Assembly (NCBI GenBank): GCA_029776595.1
Contig: JAKOSX010000005.1
Span: forward strand, 1 to 40,682
Source: Bacillota bacterium
Lineage (GTDB): Bacteria; Bacillota; UBA4882; UBA8346
Direction of reading: 5' to 3'
DNA: 40,682 bases
Below the pieces are notes generated by a model. That model was given only the letters and a program-made list of their open reading frames with translations. It ran no database searches and was not told the DNA's origin. Below, one piece after another: positions 8,723 to 17,687 of the stretch. The translations under genes were made by a program, and so were the position numbers. Positions within the stretch are counted from its first letter, which is position 1, and each line of letters opens with the position of its first letter.

Positions 8723-9478
8723 TTATATTTTCTTTCCGGCAAAAATTTGATTCATTCGCTCGCTATATTGTCCGGGCTGGGTATAGATGGTTAAAGGAGG
8801 TAAAACTTGCAAACCGGGTTTCCCGCCGGGGCGGGCTTCCAGCAGCACCAGGTTGCTTCCGGCATCAGGATAGGAGTATACAAAGCAAAGCCGCTTCGGC
8901 GTGAGATGATGTTGAATCATGACAGTGATCAATTCCGCCAGCCGCTCAGTGGGATAAATCGCCGCCACCCGGCCGTTCCCTTTTACCAATCGGGAAGCGG
9001 CCCGGACCCAATCCTGAAGGGTACAGGCCACTTCGAACTTGGCCATGGCCAAGGCTGGATTTTCGGAAACAACCCCCGCTCCGGCCGGATAATACGGCGG
9101 ATTGGTCACTACCCAATGAAATCCGTTGACCGGCAACTGACGGTGAATTTCCCGTAAATCCCCTTGGATAATGGTAATCTGATTTTCGAGCCGGTTCAGT
9201 CGAACGCTTCGCCGGGCCATGTCCGCCAACTCCGGTTGAATTTCCACCCCGGTCACCCGGGATACGCGGTCCTGGCCCGCCAATAACAGGGGCAATACCC
9301 CGCTTCCCGTTCCCAGATCAACAATGGTCTCCGACGGTTTGGGACGGATAAAGCCGGTTAATAAGAACGCATCCAATGTGAATTTAAAAACAGCCGGATT
9401 CTGAATGATCTGTAAACCCTGATAGCCCAAGCGGTCAATCCTCTCTCCGGGCTTTAAAACAATATTTCCATTGGTCAC
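8723..9478 (-). CDS. tRNA1(Val) A37 N6-methyltransferase-like (TrmN6/YfiC family)
   Basis: 251 aa; VDLGTGSGVLPLLLA, GVEIQPELADMARRSVRLN, VVTNPPYYP. Confidence 0.85.
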   Translation of the reverse strand: MTNGNIVLKPGERIDRLGYQGLQIIQNPAVFKFTLDAFLLTGFIRPKPSETIVDLGTGSGVLPLLLAGQDRVSRVTGVEIQPELADMARRSVRLNRLENQITIIQGDLREIHRQLPVNGFHWVVTNPPYYPAGAGVVSENPALAMAKFEVACTLQDWVRAASRLVKGNGRVAAIYPTERLAELITVMIQHHLTPKRLCFVYSYPDAGSNLVLLEARPGGKPGLQVLPPLTIYTQPGQYSERMNQIFAGKKI

Positions 9479-9510
9479 CGCTTTACTCCTGAACTATACA
9501 CAGATTATCA

Positions 9511-10767
9511 TTAACAACGGACTCTTTGAATATTGGCCCCCAAATTCCGAAGCTTTTCGTCAAAACGCTCATATCCCCGGTCGATATGATGGACGCCGGA
9601 CACCTCGGTCACTCCGTCAGCCACCAGGCCGGCAATGACCATGGCCACCCCGGCCCGGATATCCGTGGCTTCAACCGGGGCTCCGCTCAACCGTTCCACG
9701 CCGCGGAAGATGGCCGTATCCCGTTCCACCTTTATCTCCGCCCCCATCCGACGCAACTCATCCACATACCGGAAACGGTTGTCGAAGATGGTTTCCCGGA
9801 TAATACCCGCGCCTTCCGCCTGAGATAACAACACACCGAAGGGCGCCTGGAGATCGGTGGCAAACCCGGGAAACACTGCCGTATCCACATCGACCGCTTT
9901 CATCCGGCGGTTGGCCCGGATCAAAATATCCGTATCCCCTTCAGTTATTTCAGCGCCGGCTTCCCGCAATTTGGCGATGGGAATCCGCAAATGTTCGGAC
10001 AAGACATTGGTCACCAACACCTCGCCGCCGGCAGCCGCCGTTGCGATTAAAAACGTCCCGGCTTCAATCCGGTCAGGAATGGGCGAATGTTCACAACCGT
10101 GAAGTTCCTTAACCCCCTCGATCCTTATGGTATCCGTACCCGCCCCGCGGATTTTTGCCCCCATGCTGTTCAGCAAAATGGCCGTATCCACGATTTCCGG
10201 CTCTTTCGCCGCATTTTCCAAAATAGTCACACCGTCGGCCAAAACCGAAGCCAACATCATGTTGATGGTCGTGCCGACGCTGCACTTATTAATATAATAG
10301 TTGGCGCCTGTCAGACGGCTGGCTTTGCAAATCATAAACCCATGTTCCACCGAAACTTCCGCACCCAACGTCTGAAAACCGCGCATATGCAAATCGACAG
10401 GGCGGGAGCCGATCTCATCCCCGCCCGGCAATGCGACTTCAGCCTGGCCCACCCGCCCCAGCAGGAGTCCTGCCGTGTAAACCGACGCCCGGATCTTGCG
10501 GACCAGTTCATACGGGGGCTTATGATCAACAATGTCTTTGCCGTTGATATAAACACACCTTTCCCCGAACCGAACCTGAACCCCGGTGCTCCGCAGGATC
10601 TCCGCCATGGTATATACATCGCTGTTAGATGGAATATTGCTTAAACAAACATCCTCTTTCCCCAAAGCGGCGGCAGACATCAATGCCAAAATACTGTTTT
10701 TGGAACCGCTGATTTCAACCGTTCCCCGAAGTTTATTCCCTCCGATCAGAACCAACTTATCCCCCAT
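9511..10767 (-). CDS. murA: UDP-N-acetylglucosamine 1-carboxyvinyltransferase
   Basis: KLVLIGGNKLRGTVEISGSKNSILALMSAAAL...RPVDLHMRGFQTLGAEV...FATDLQAPFGVLLSQAEG. ATG at 10767 (track uses TTG at 10770). Confidence 0.95.
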   Translation of the reverse strand: MGDKLVLIGGNKLRGTVEISGSKNSILALMSAAALGKEDVCLSNIPSNSDVYTMAEILRSTGVQVRFGERCVYINGKDIVDHKPPYELVRKIRASVYTAGLLLGRVGQAEVALPGGDEIGSRPVDLHMRGFQTLGAEVSVEHGFMICKASRLTGANYYINKCSVGTTINMMLASVLADGVTILENAAKEPEIVDTAILLNSMGAKIRGAGTDTIRIEGVKELHGCEHSPIPDRIEAGTFLIATAAAGGEVLVTNVLSEHLRIPIAKLREAGAEITEGDTDILIRANRRMKAVDVDTAVFPGFATDLQAPFGVLLSQAEGAGIIRETIFDNRFRYVDELRRMGAEIKVERDTAIFRGVERLSGAPVEATDIRAGVAMVIAGLVADGVTEVSGVHHIDRGYERFDEKLRNLGANIQRVRC

Positions 10768-11030
10768 CAAATCCCTTCTCTCTCCAGATAGTCATGAACC
10801 AATTCATCCAGAATCTGATCCCGTTCCAACTGTCTGATCATTAAGCGGGCATTCTGATGATTGGTGATATAGGTCGGATCTCCGGATATTAAGTAACCGA
10901 CAATCTGGTCGAGGGGATTGTAACCGTTTTCCCGAAGCGCACGGCAGACATGTCTCAAAATCGCGGAAACTTCGTTCTTGGATGGTAATTGCGCCGCAAA
11001 CTCCCGGGTATCGTCCATATGCAAACTCAT
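10767..11030 (-). CDS. ireB: IreB/ReoM family regulatory phosphoprotein (UPF0297)
   Basis: MSLHMDDTREFAAQLPSKNEVSAILRHVCRALRENGYNPLDQIVGYLISGDPTYITNHQNARLMIRQLERDQILDELVHDYLE; start at 11030 has an AGGGGG RBS. Confidence 0.9.
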   Translation of the reverse strand: MSLHMDDTREFAAQLPSKNEVSAILRHVCRALRENGYNPLDQIVGYLISGDPTYITNHQNARLMIRQLERDQILDELVHDYLEREGI

Positions 11031-11257
11031 AATATGTATCCCCCTTCGCAACCTCCTGGAATCCATCCCATTCGGGCCGTTTGCGCCTTATTTTTTCCAA
11101 ATTGCCGGAAATAATCCGTTGACACATCCTTCAGGCGGCTGCTGCCAACACTGAATCATGCAACGCTCTATTATTAGACATCCACACCGAATCCCCTTTT
11201 AAATTCTTCCGGTTTTTATTAAATCTCGGGAACAATTTATCGAATAATAAAACAAAA

Positions 11258-11279
11258 AAGAGGACTGTGACGTCCTCTT
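11258..11279 (-). terminator. Intrinsic terminator of the FtsH-like gene
   Basis: AAGAGGAC-TGTGAC-GTCCTCTT with T-run on the minus strand. Confidence 0.85.
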
Positions 11280-11280
11280 C

Positions 11281-12765
11281 TCAAGCGCATTGCAATTGTT
11301 TGCGGAACCAGTCGCCGGAAACTTTCTCTTCTTCCAGCAAAACGTCGCAGATTTTCCGGATGAACGGTTCTTTATCGCGTAAAATATTTCTCACGCGGGT
11401 TTGCTGTTCTTCCAAAATCTCTTTTAAAGCTTCATAAATCCGTTCCTTACCGACCAAATCTTCCTGGACAATTCCCAATTTGGACAGGCCGGTTAAAATC
11501 AGCTGTTTGCCGATGGAAGTCGCCTGTTCAAAATCATTGGAAGCCCCGGTACTCCAGTTATGATAGATCAATTCTTCAGCCAAAGCACCACCCAGGCATA
11601 TGGCTATCTGATCTTCAAGATACCCTTTGGTATACAGATATTGCTCCTGTTCTTGGGCTTGGCGCATGAATCCCAGGGCTTTGCCTCTGGGGATCACCGT
11701 CAAAGTGGCCACCGAGCCTGGTCGGACCGTTTCACTGACCAATGCATGTCCGATTTCGTGGACGGCAACCCGTGTCAATTCTTCCCGGTCCACTTTGCGT
11801 TCGAGTTTCTCCCCGAGCATCACTTTGTCAATGGCTTCCCGGATATCATCCATCTCAATCTGGGTCCGTTCTTTCCGATAAGCCAAGATGGCCGCTTCAT
11901 TGATGAGGGACTCCAGATGCGCTCCTGAAAATCCAAAGGTGTCTTTGGCCACTTCATCCAGATCAACTCCGGCAGCCAAAGGTTTTCCTTTCGCGTGAAT
12001 GTTCAGAATATGCATCCGTCCTTCCCTGTCGGGAAGATCCACTTTCACCTGGCGGTCGAACCGCCCCGGCCGAAGGATGGCCGGATCAAGCATATCCGCC
12101 CGATTCGTCGCGGCAATCACCACAATATTCACGCTCTCCTCGGGCTTAATCCCGTCCATCTCCACCAACAACTGGTTCAATGTCTGGTCATATTCCAAAT
12201 GGGAGCTGTGACTGCCCCGTTTTCCGGCGATAATTTCAATTTCATCAATGAAAATGATGGCACTTTGTTTATTCATTTTCGTTGCAAGTTGCCGGGCTTT
12301 ATTGAACAATTGCCGTACCCTTTGGGCACCCACACCGGCATAGAGCTCGACAAATTCGCTTCCGGAGGCCGATACGAACACCGAATCGGTATAATTGGCC
12401 GCAGCCTTAGCCAACAGCGTCTTTCCGGTTCCGGGCGGTCCGGTCAAGAGAATCCCTTTAAGCGGCCGGATCCCCAACTGTTGCACGGTTTCCCGGTCTC
12501 GCACAAAATCCAGAGCTTCGAGAAGCTCCCGTTTGGCAACTTCCTGCCCTCCGATGTCGTCAAATCGGACGCCGGTATCGACCCGCCCCGCGGACGGATT
12601 GCCGACGAATTCAAACTGATTGCCCATTTTGCCCTGAGTGAGCAAATAAAGAACGAGCAACGCCCCGCCGATTAGGAAAAGAGGCGTCAGATCAATTCCC
12701 CGGCTGGTTAAAAATACCGCCGTTCCAAGAGTTATACCAATTAAAAGCTCACGATAACGCATCAT
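11281..12765 (-). CDS. Short FtsH-like AAA+ zinc metalloprotease
   Basis: 494 aa; GPPGTGKTLLAKA, FIDEIEII, ATNRADMLDPAILRPGRFDRQ, HEIGHAL zinc motif; only a short N-terminal membrane segment. Confidence 0.9.
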   Translation of the reverse strand: MMRYRELLIGITLGTAVFLTSRGIDLTPLFLIGGALLVLYLLTQGKMGNQFEFVGNPSAGRVDTGVRFDDIGGQEVAKRELLEALDFVRDRETVQQLGIRPLKGILLTGPPGTGKTLLAKAAANYTDSVFVSASGSEFVELYAGVGAQRVRQLFNKARQLATKMNKQSAIIFIDEIEIIAGKRGSHSSHLEYDQTLNQLLVEMDGIKPEESVNIVVIAATNRADMLDPAILRPGRFDRQVKVDLPDREGRMHILNIHAKGKPLAAGVDLDEVAKDTFGFSGAHLESLINEAAILAYRKERTQIEMDDIREAIDKVMLGEKLERKVDREELTRVAVHEIGHALVSETVRPGSVATLTVIPRGKALGFMRQAQEQEQYLYTKGYLEDQIAICLGGALAEELIYHNWSTGASNDFEQATSIGKQLILTGLSKLGIVQEDLVGKERIYEALKEILEEQQTRVRNILRDKEPFIRKICDVLLEEEKVSGDWFRKQLQCA

Positions 12766-13325
12766 ATGGAACCACCTCCCGAACCCGTATCATTGAACGT
12801 CACCCAACGGGACGTCCGGGGGACGGCTTGGTACAGAAAATGGGAACCTTCTTCAAGCTGAACATAGACATATTCTTCAGTTAAATAAACCTTGCTTGTC
12901 ACGCCATTCCCCTTCAAATTATCCAAAGCGGATTTCAACTGGATGTAATGGCCGGAAGCCAATGCTTCTTCCAGATAAAACGATAGGTCGTAATGAACTT
13001 TTTCGAGGCGCTGGTTGGGATTGCTTTGTATCACAAACGATGTCACCGGTTTATGATGATACCGTTCGACTTTCGCCTTAACAAACTCCAATAATTCCTT
13101 AAGATCATCCGTCTGTTTTAACGTCAGTTCAACCGCAACTCCGTTCTCAACCGGTCGCACCGCAAAATGCCGGATTTGACCCTTACTCAAAATCTCCTTC
13201 TGAAGTGGTTCGTTAACTTTCCATTTTGTATTTAACGCCTGCCCGCCGAATAAAAGTGCCAGCGTACAAGCGAAAGCGGCCACTACCATCCACGTCTGAA
13301 GATTTTTAAAATACTTCATCGGCAT
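12762..13325 (-). CDS. Membrane-anchored protein of unknown function, coupled to the FtsH-like gene
   Basis: 187 aa, one N-terminal TM (TWMVVAAFACTLALLFGG); 4-nt ATGA overlap with the FtsH-like start. Confidence 0.75.
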   Translation of the reverse strand: MPMKYFKNLQTWMVVAAFACTLALLFGGQALNTKWKVNEPLQKEILSKGQIRHFAVRPVENGVAVELTLKQTDDLKELLEFVKAKVERYHHKPVTSFVIQSNPNQRLEKVHYDLSFYLEEALASGHYIQLKSALDNLKGNGVTSKVYLTEEYVYVQLEEGSHFLYQAVPRTSRWVTFNDTGSGGGSI

Positions 13326-13367
13326 CTTCCTCCTTAGTTAACATAAAAAATTTTAACACAAAAAAAT

Positions 13368-13386
13368 ATCGCCTTGTATAGGCGAT
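13368..13386 (-). terminator. Intrinsic terminator downstream of the 13709..14755 gene
   Basis: ATCGCCT-TGTAT-AGGCGAT followed by a T-run on the minus strand. Confidence 0.65.
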
Positions 13387-13404
13387 TGCTGGAACAAAAG
13401 TTTA

Positions 13405-13708
13405 GGTATGAGGCGTGTTATAGTTGACATTTTACACTTGACAGTGGACAGTTCTTTCCCGGGTACACAGTACATAGTTCACGGTGCACAGTGCATAGCT
13501 GCATCCTAATATAAGGTCCTAGGTCTCGGGTACTAGGTCCCAGGTTCTGGGTTATGGAAGGAACGCTAACGCGTTCCTTCCTAGAACCAGTGCCTAGCAC
13601 CTAACACCTAGAACCCAATGCCATTTTTCCTTTACACTTTAAAACTGTCAACTGTCCCAACTGTCAACTGTAAACTAACTATTAGACCCAGGGCCTATTA
13701 CCCAGTCC
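13405..13708. repeat. Dispersed intergenic element copy B within a ~300-bp compound palindrome
   Basis: Left: TTGACAGTGGACAGTT...CGGGTACACAGT...CCTAGGT...CTAGGTCCCAGGTT; centre GGAAGGAACGC-TAAC-GCGTTCCTTCC (13557-13582); right: AACCAGTGCCTAGCACCTAACACCTAG...AACTGTCAACTGTCCCAACTGTCAACTGT. Confidence 0.85.
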
Positions 13709-14755
13709 CTATTGAATAACCGGCAGACGTTTCTCCTTGAGTACCTGATTCAATAATGTCAAATCATAGATCTTCTCCAAATGGGGTTTATCTTTTCCCA
13801 AAAAACCCAGGCGGTAAGCACGGTCCGCTGAGATGAAGAGGGTCTTCATTGCCGGATCCCAGGTTAACTCAAACCGGCTAAACGCCTGTTTGATGATGTT
13901 CTCCGGCAGAGAAGCACTGGTAATGGCATGCAGCTCCCGGTTTAACATTTTTTGATAACGCTCCGGATCCCCATTGATGCGTTGGGTTAATTCCACATGA
14001 GCTTTCAACCATTTCTTGACCAGCCCGGGATAATTCTTCAGAAATTTCTGGGACACGATAATATTGGCGGTAACAAACTGCCCTTTATCCCATAAACTGC
14101 GTTCATCCACATAGATCACGCCCCGGGCCTCCGCGACCAGACGGCTGACCCATGGTTCTACGGTCCATGCGCCGTCGATCTCTTTCCGTTGCAAAAGATT
14201 CAATTGATCCGGATTGGGCACCGGTAAAACATGGACTGTCCCGCCTTGCTGCACCGGTTTCAGTCCATGGGACATCAGATAATATCGTAAAGCCACATCC
14301 TGGGTGTTTCCTATCTGCGGTGAGGCCAGTTTCAGGCCGCTCAATTGCTTGGGCGACGTGATCCTCAGATCGGAACGCAATACCAGCGAAGCTCCGCCGC
14401 TGGCCGCACCGGCCACAATCTTCAGCAGTTTGCCCTGCGTCCGGATATATCCGTTGATGGCCGGATTTGGCCCGATATAGGCCAAATCCAGATGCCCCGC
14501 CATCATGGCTTCGATGACCGACGGACCCGCATTAAAAATATATTTTTTTACGGCCACGCCCGAACCCAAAGCCTTATGAAACGTCCCGTCGGCCATACCG
14601 ATAACCGCTTGGGCATGGGTAATATTGGGGAAATACCCCACCTTCATCTCCTGTCCGGCCAGACCGGAAGAGAGCGCCAACCACCCCATCCCCGTCAGCA
14701 GCAACCATCCAATGAGCCATTGACGCACCCTGTTTCCCCCCTTAGCATTAGTCAC
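13709..14755 (-). CDS. ABC transporter substrate-binding protein, SsuA/NrtA/TauA-like
   Basis: 348 aa, signal peptide, MKVGYFPNITHAQAVIGMADGTF...AGHLDLAYIGPNPAINGYI...; no permease/ATPase adjacent. Confidence 0.82.
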   Translation of the reverse strand: MTNAKGGNRVRQWLIGWLLLTGMGWLALSSGLAGQEMKVGYFPNITHAQAVIGMADGTFHKALGSGVAVKKYIFNAGPSVIEAMMAGHLDLAYIGPNPAINGYIRTQGKLLKIVAGAASGGASLVLRSDLRITSPKQLSGLKLASPQIGNTQDVALRYYLMSHGLKPVQQGGTVHVLPVPNPDQLNLLQRKEIDGAWTVEPWVSRLVAEARGVIYVDERSLWDKGQFVTANIIVSQKFLKNYPGLVKKWLKAHVELTQRINGDPERYQKMLNRELHAITSASLPENIIKQAFSRFELTWDPAMKTLFISADRAYRLGFLGKDKPHLEKIYDLTLLNQVLKEKRLPVIQ

Positions 14756-14856
14756 CTCCCTATCCTATGCTTTAATCCTGCATTTTGCCTCCATTGGGTA
14801 TAATTGTCCCTGCTTAAGGAAAACATCATGACAACCTGTTGTTATGGAGGAAAGTC

Positions 14857-16473
14857 ATGAATATTGCCCAATGGATCATTGCCCAGCTTTCCGCTTGGGG
14901 CGTTCGTTCCATCTACGGCGTACCCGGAGATGCCATCTTGCCGTTTATCGATGCATTGGCCGGCGACAACACCATCTGGTTCTATGCCGTACGCCATGAA
15001 GCAGCTGCTGCCCTGATGGCTTCCGCTGAAGCCAAACTCACCGGAGAACTCTCCGTCTGCATCGCCACCAGCGGCCCGGGTGCCGCCAACTTAATCAACG
15101 GACTGGCCGATGCCAAAAACGACCGGGTGCCGGTCCTGGCCATCACCGGACAGGTGGACAGCAGCCAAATAGGTACCGATACCAAACAGTACATCGATCA
15201 AAGCCGGCTTCTCTCCGCAGTCGTCAGTTACTCCGGTTTGATCGCCCATGCAGCAGCCTGCCCCTCTGTATTTGTCAAGGCGCTGCGAACAGCCGTCGCT
15301 TTGGGAACTACCGTCCATATTGAAATCACAGCCGACATGTGGAACCAGCCTGTCACCGTGCCGGTCCGCACTCCGGAGCCCTATCTGAAAACCGCCTGTG
15401 CTTCCGACGAAACCGTCCTCCGGCAACTCATCGACCGGCTGAACCAGGCGGAACGTCCGGCCATTCTCGTTGGGCGCGGCATTCAACGGTGCGGCTCGGA
15501 AGTGATCAAGCTGGCGGAGAAATGGCAAGCCGGCATCGCCCACTCCCTGCCGGCAAAAGGCCATGTGCCGGGCAACCATCCTTTGGTCCTCGGGGGACTG
15601 GGCGAAGGAGGAAGCGAGGCTGCCCGCCGTCTGTTCGAGGAAGCCGACCTTATCCTGATCCTCGGCTCCACCTGGTGGCCAAAACCCTTTGTCCCATCCT
15701 CGGCCCAAATCATTCAAATCGACGCCGATCCCTTAAACATCGGACGTATGGCGCCGGCAAGTTTCGGAGCAGCCGGAGACCTGGCCAAAATCATTCCGCT
15801 GATTTCCCAAGCCATTTGCCCGGCGGACCGCACCTCTTGGGTGAACCGCCTTCACGTCATGCGAAAGGAATGGGAATCCCGGATCGCCCCGGAACTTCTC
15901 CCCGCCGAACCTATTCCGCCGGGCTTTCTCATCAAAACCCTGGAAGACCGCATCGCCACCGACGCCGTTATCGCCCTGGATGTCGGCGATCATACCGTCT
16001 GGTTTAACCGGATCTTTACCGGCTCCGGCCAGACGGTCCTGGCCTCCGGAAACTGGCGGACCATGGGCTTCGGCCTTCCGGCAGCCATCAGCGCCAAAAT
16101 CGCTCGGCCCGACCATCAAGTCGTCGCCTTGGTCGGCGACGGCGGTTTTGCGCAAAGCATGGCCGAATTCGCTACGGCAGTCCGTTATCAGCTCCCCATC
16201 ACGGTCATCGTCATGAACAACGGCTGGCTTGCCATGGAACGGGATAAAATGGCGCTCAAAGGGATGAACCCGGAGGCATTGACCCTTACCAATCCGGATT
16301 TTGGCCGATATGCCGAAATCTGCGGCGGACGGGGATTTTCAGTCGCCCAAAGTGACCGGTTGGCTGATGCACTCAACGAGGCATTCAACTGCAACATGCC
16401 GGCCATCGTGGATGTTAAAACCGCTGCACCGCTTTTTCCGGGACTCCGGGCAAAAGCGGCCCGCACCCAATAA
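14857..16473 (+). CDS. Thiamine pyrophosphate-dependent enzyme (pyruvate oxidase/acetolactate synthase-like)
   Basis: MNIAQWIIAQLSAWGVRSIYGVPGDAILPFIDAL...SGPGAANLINGLADA...GDGGFAQSMAEFATAVRYQLPITVIVMNN; ATG at 14857 with GGAGG RBS. Confidence 0.85.
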   Translation: MNIAQWIIAQLSAWGVRSIYGVPGDAILPFIDALAGDNTIWFYAVRHEAAAALMASAEAKLTGELSVCIATSGPGAANLINGLADAKNDRVPVLAITGQVDSSQIGTDTKQYIDQSRLLSAVVSYSGLIAHAAACPSVFVKALRTAVALGTTVHIEITADMWNQPVTVPVRTPEPYLKTACASDETVLRQLIDRLNQAERPAILVGRGIQRCGSEVIKLAEKWQAGIAHSLPAKGHVPGNHPLVLGGLGEGGSEAARRLFEEADLILILGSTWWPKPFVPSSAQIIQIDADPLNIGRMAPASFGAAGDLAKIIPLISQAICPADRTSWVNRLHVMRKEWESRIAPELLPAEPIPPGFLIKTLEDRIATDAVIALDVGDHTVWFNRIFTGSGQTVLASGNWRTMGFGLPAAISAKIARPDHQVVALVGDGGFAQSMAEFATAVRYQLPITVIVMNNGWLAMERDKMALKGMNPEALTLTNPDFGRYAEICGGRGFSVAQSDRLADALNEAFNCNMPAIVDVKTAAPLFPGLRAKAARTQ

Positions 16474-16478
16474 AAAAA

Positions 16479-16497
16479 GCCATCCATATTGGATGGC
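16479..16497. terminator. Hairpin between convergent TPP enzyme and HD-GYP genes
   Basis: GCCATCCA-TAT-TGGATGGC with an A-run on the left flank. Confidence 0.6.
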
Positions 16498-16524
16498 ATT
16501 TCTGATAATTTTTCTCTTCACGTA

Positions 16525-17664
16525 TTAGGGATAAGCCGACAGGGCCACTCCGTTCTTTTCAAGCAAAGCATAGATCTCTTCCAACGCGTTCCCTTCCATA
16601 ATCTCCTGAATATACGTATGGGAGTACTCCTGTTCATTCAAATTTAAGCGGATCGGTTTTTCCAAACAATTGCCTTGGCGGTCGATGAGGATCCGGATAT
16701 CCGGGCGGAAGGGCTGGCCGTAATTGATACCGACCACTTTGGCTACTTCACCGGAGTTCAGCTTGACGATACTGCCAATCGGATAAATGGCCATCGCCGT
16801 AATAAATGCTTTTAATATCTTTAAATCGTACAAATGAGAATTGCCCAGCAGGTTCCGTAGTGCCTCAAGGGGAGTCAACCGCGGCCGGTGTTTCCGCATG
16901 GAAACGCACGCATCATAAACATCGGCTACCGCAATAATCTTACCGAAAAGCCCGATGGCGTCGTCGGTTTTCCCGTCAGGATAACCGCTGCCGTCTTCAC
17001 GCTCATGATGTTCCAAAACCCCGGATAACATTTGTTCCGAAAAATTACCGGAAGCCAATAACATATCATATCCGAAACGAGGATGGGACTTGATCTTCTC
17101 CCATTCTTCGTTGGTTAATTTGCGATCATGGTCGTAAATGGAACGTTCCAGCTGAATCATGCCATAATCATGCAACAAAGCCGATAAACCCAGTTCCCGT
17201 AATTGTTCTGCAGACAACTTAATGGCTCTGCCGATAATCAATGACAATACGCAGACATTCACAGAATGGGCAAACAGATAGTTATCATAAGTTTTCATAT
17301 GGCTCAAATTGAGAAGCACATTGCTGCTTAAATCGATCTGCTCGTTCAGATCGCCAACCATCCCCTGGAGCAATACCGGATCGAGCATCTCCGCGTTGTC
17401 CTGGGAGAGAATGTTCTGAGTGATCCCAACGACCCGGTCATGGGTAACCGACATTTGAGCGGCAATGGCCGCCTCTTGCTGCTCAATCACGGAAAGAGAC
17501 GGCTCTTCCACATATATCTCCGTGAAATTCCAATTGAGTAATTTCTGAATATAATCGCTGGTCAGTTTCGTTCCTTCACTGACGATCAACAATCCGGACT
17601 GATTGTAGATATCCCGGGATACAACCATTCCCGGAACCAACGCATCAATTTTAACTAAATTCAT
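16525..17664 (-). CDS. HD-GYP domain protein (putative c-di-GMP phosphodiesterase)
   Basis: 379 aa; ALLHDYGMIQLE, HHEREDGSGYPDG, ADVYDACVSMRKHRP. Confidence 0.9.
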   Translation of the reverse strand: MNLVKIDALVPGMVVSRDIYNQSGLLIVSEGTKLTSDYIQKLLNWNFTEIYVEEPSLSVIEQQEAAIAAQMSVTHDRVVGITQNILSQDNAEMLDPVLLQGMVGDLNEQIDLSSNVLLNLSHMKTYDNYLFAHSVNVCVLSLIIGRAIKLSAEQLRELGLSALLHDYGMIQLERSIYDHDRKLTNEEWEKIKSHPRFGYDMLLASGNFSEQMLSGVLEHHEREDGSGYPDGKTDDAIGLFGKIIAVADVYDACVSMRKHRPRLTPLEALRNLLGNSHLYDLKILKAFITAMAIYPIGSIVKLNSGEVAKVVGINYGQPFRPDIRILIDRQGNCLEKPIRLNLNEQEYSHTYIQEIMEGNALEEIYALLEKNGVALSAYP

Positions 17665-17687
17665 TCAGACCCCCGTCACTATTGCAG

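Noticed and set aside
11995-12675. 226-aa plus-strand ORF over the FtsH-like gene
   Set aside because: Antisense shadow of the AAA domain.
13405-13708. CRISPR array
   Set aside because: Words are short, degenerate and inverted; there are no 25-40 nt direct repeats with regular unique spacers and no cas genes.
15091-15717. 208-aa minus-strand ORF over the TPP enzyme
   Set aside because: Antisense shadow; the plus-strand frame is well conserved.
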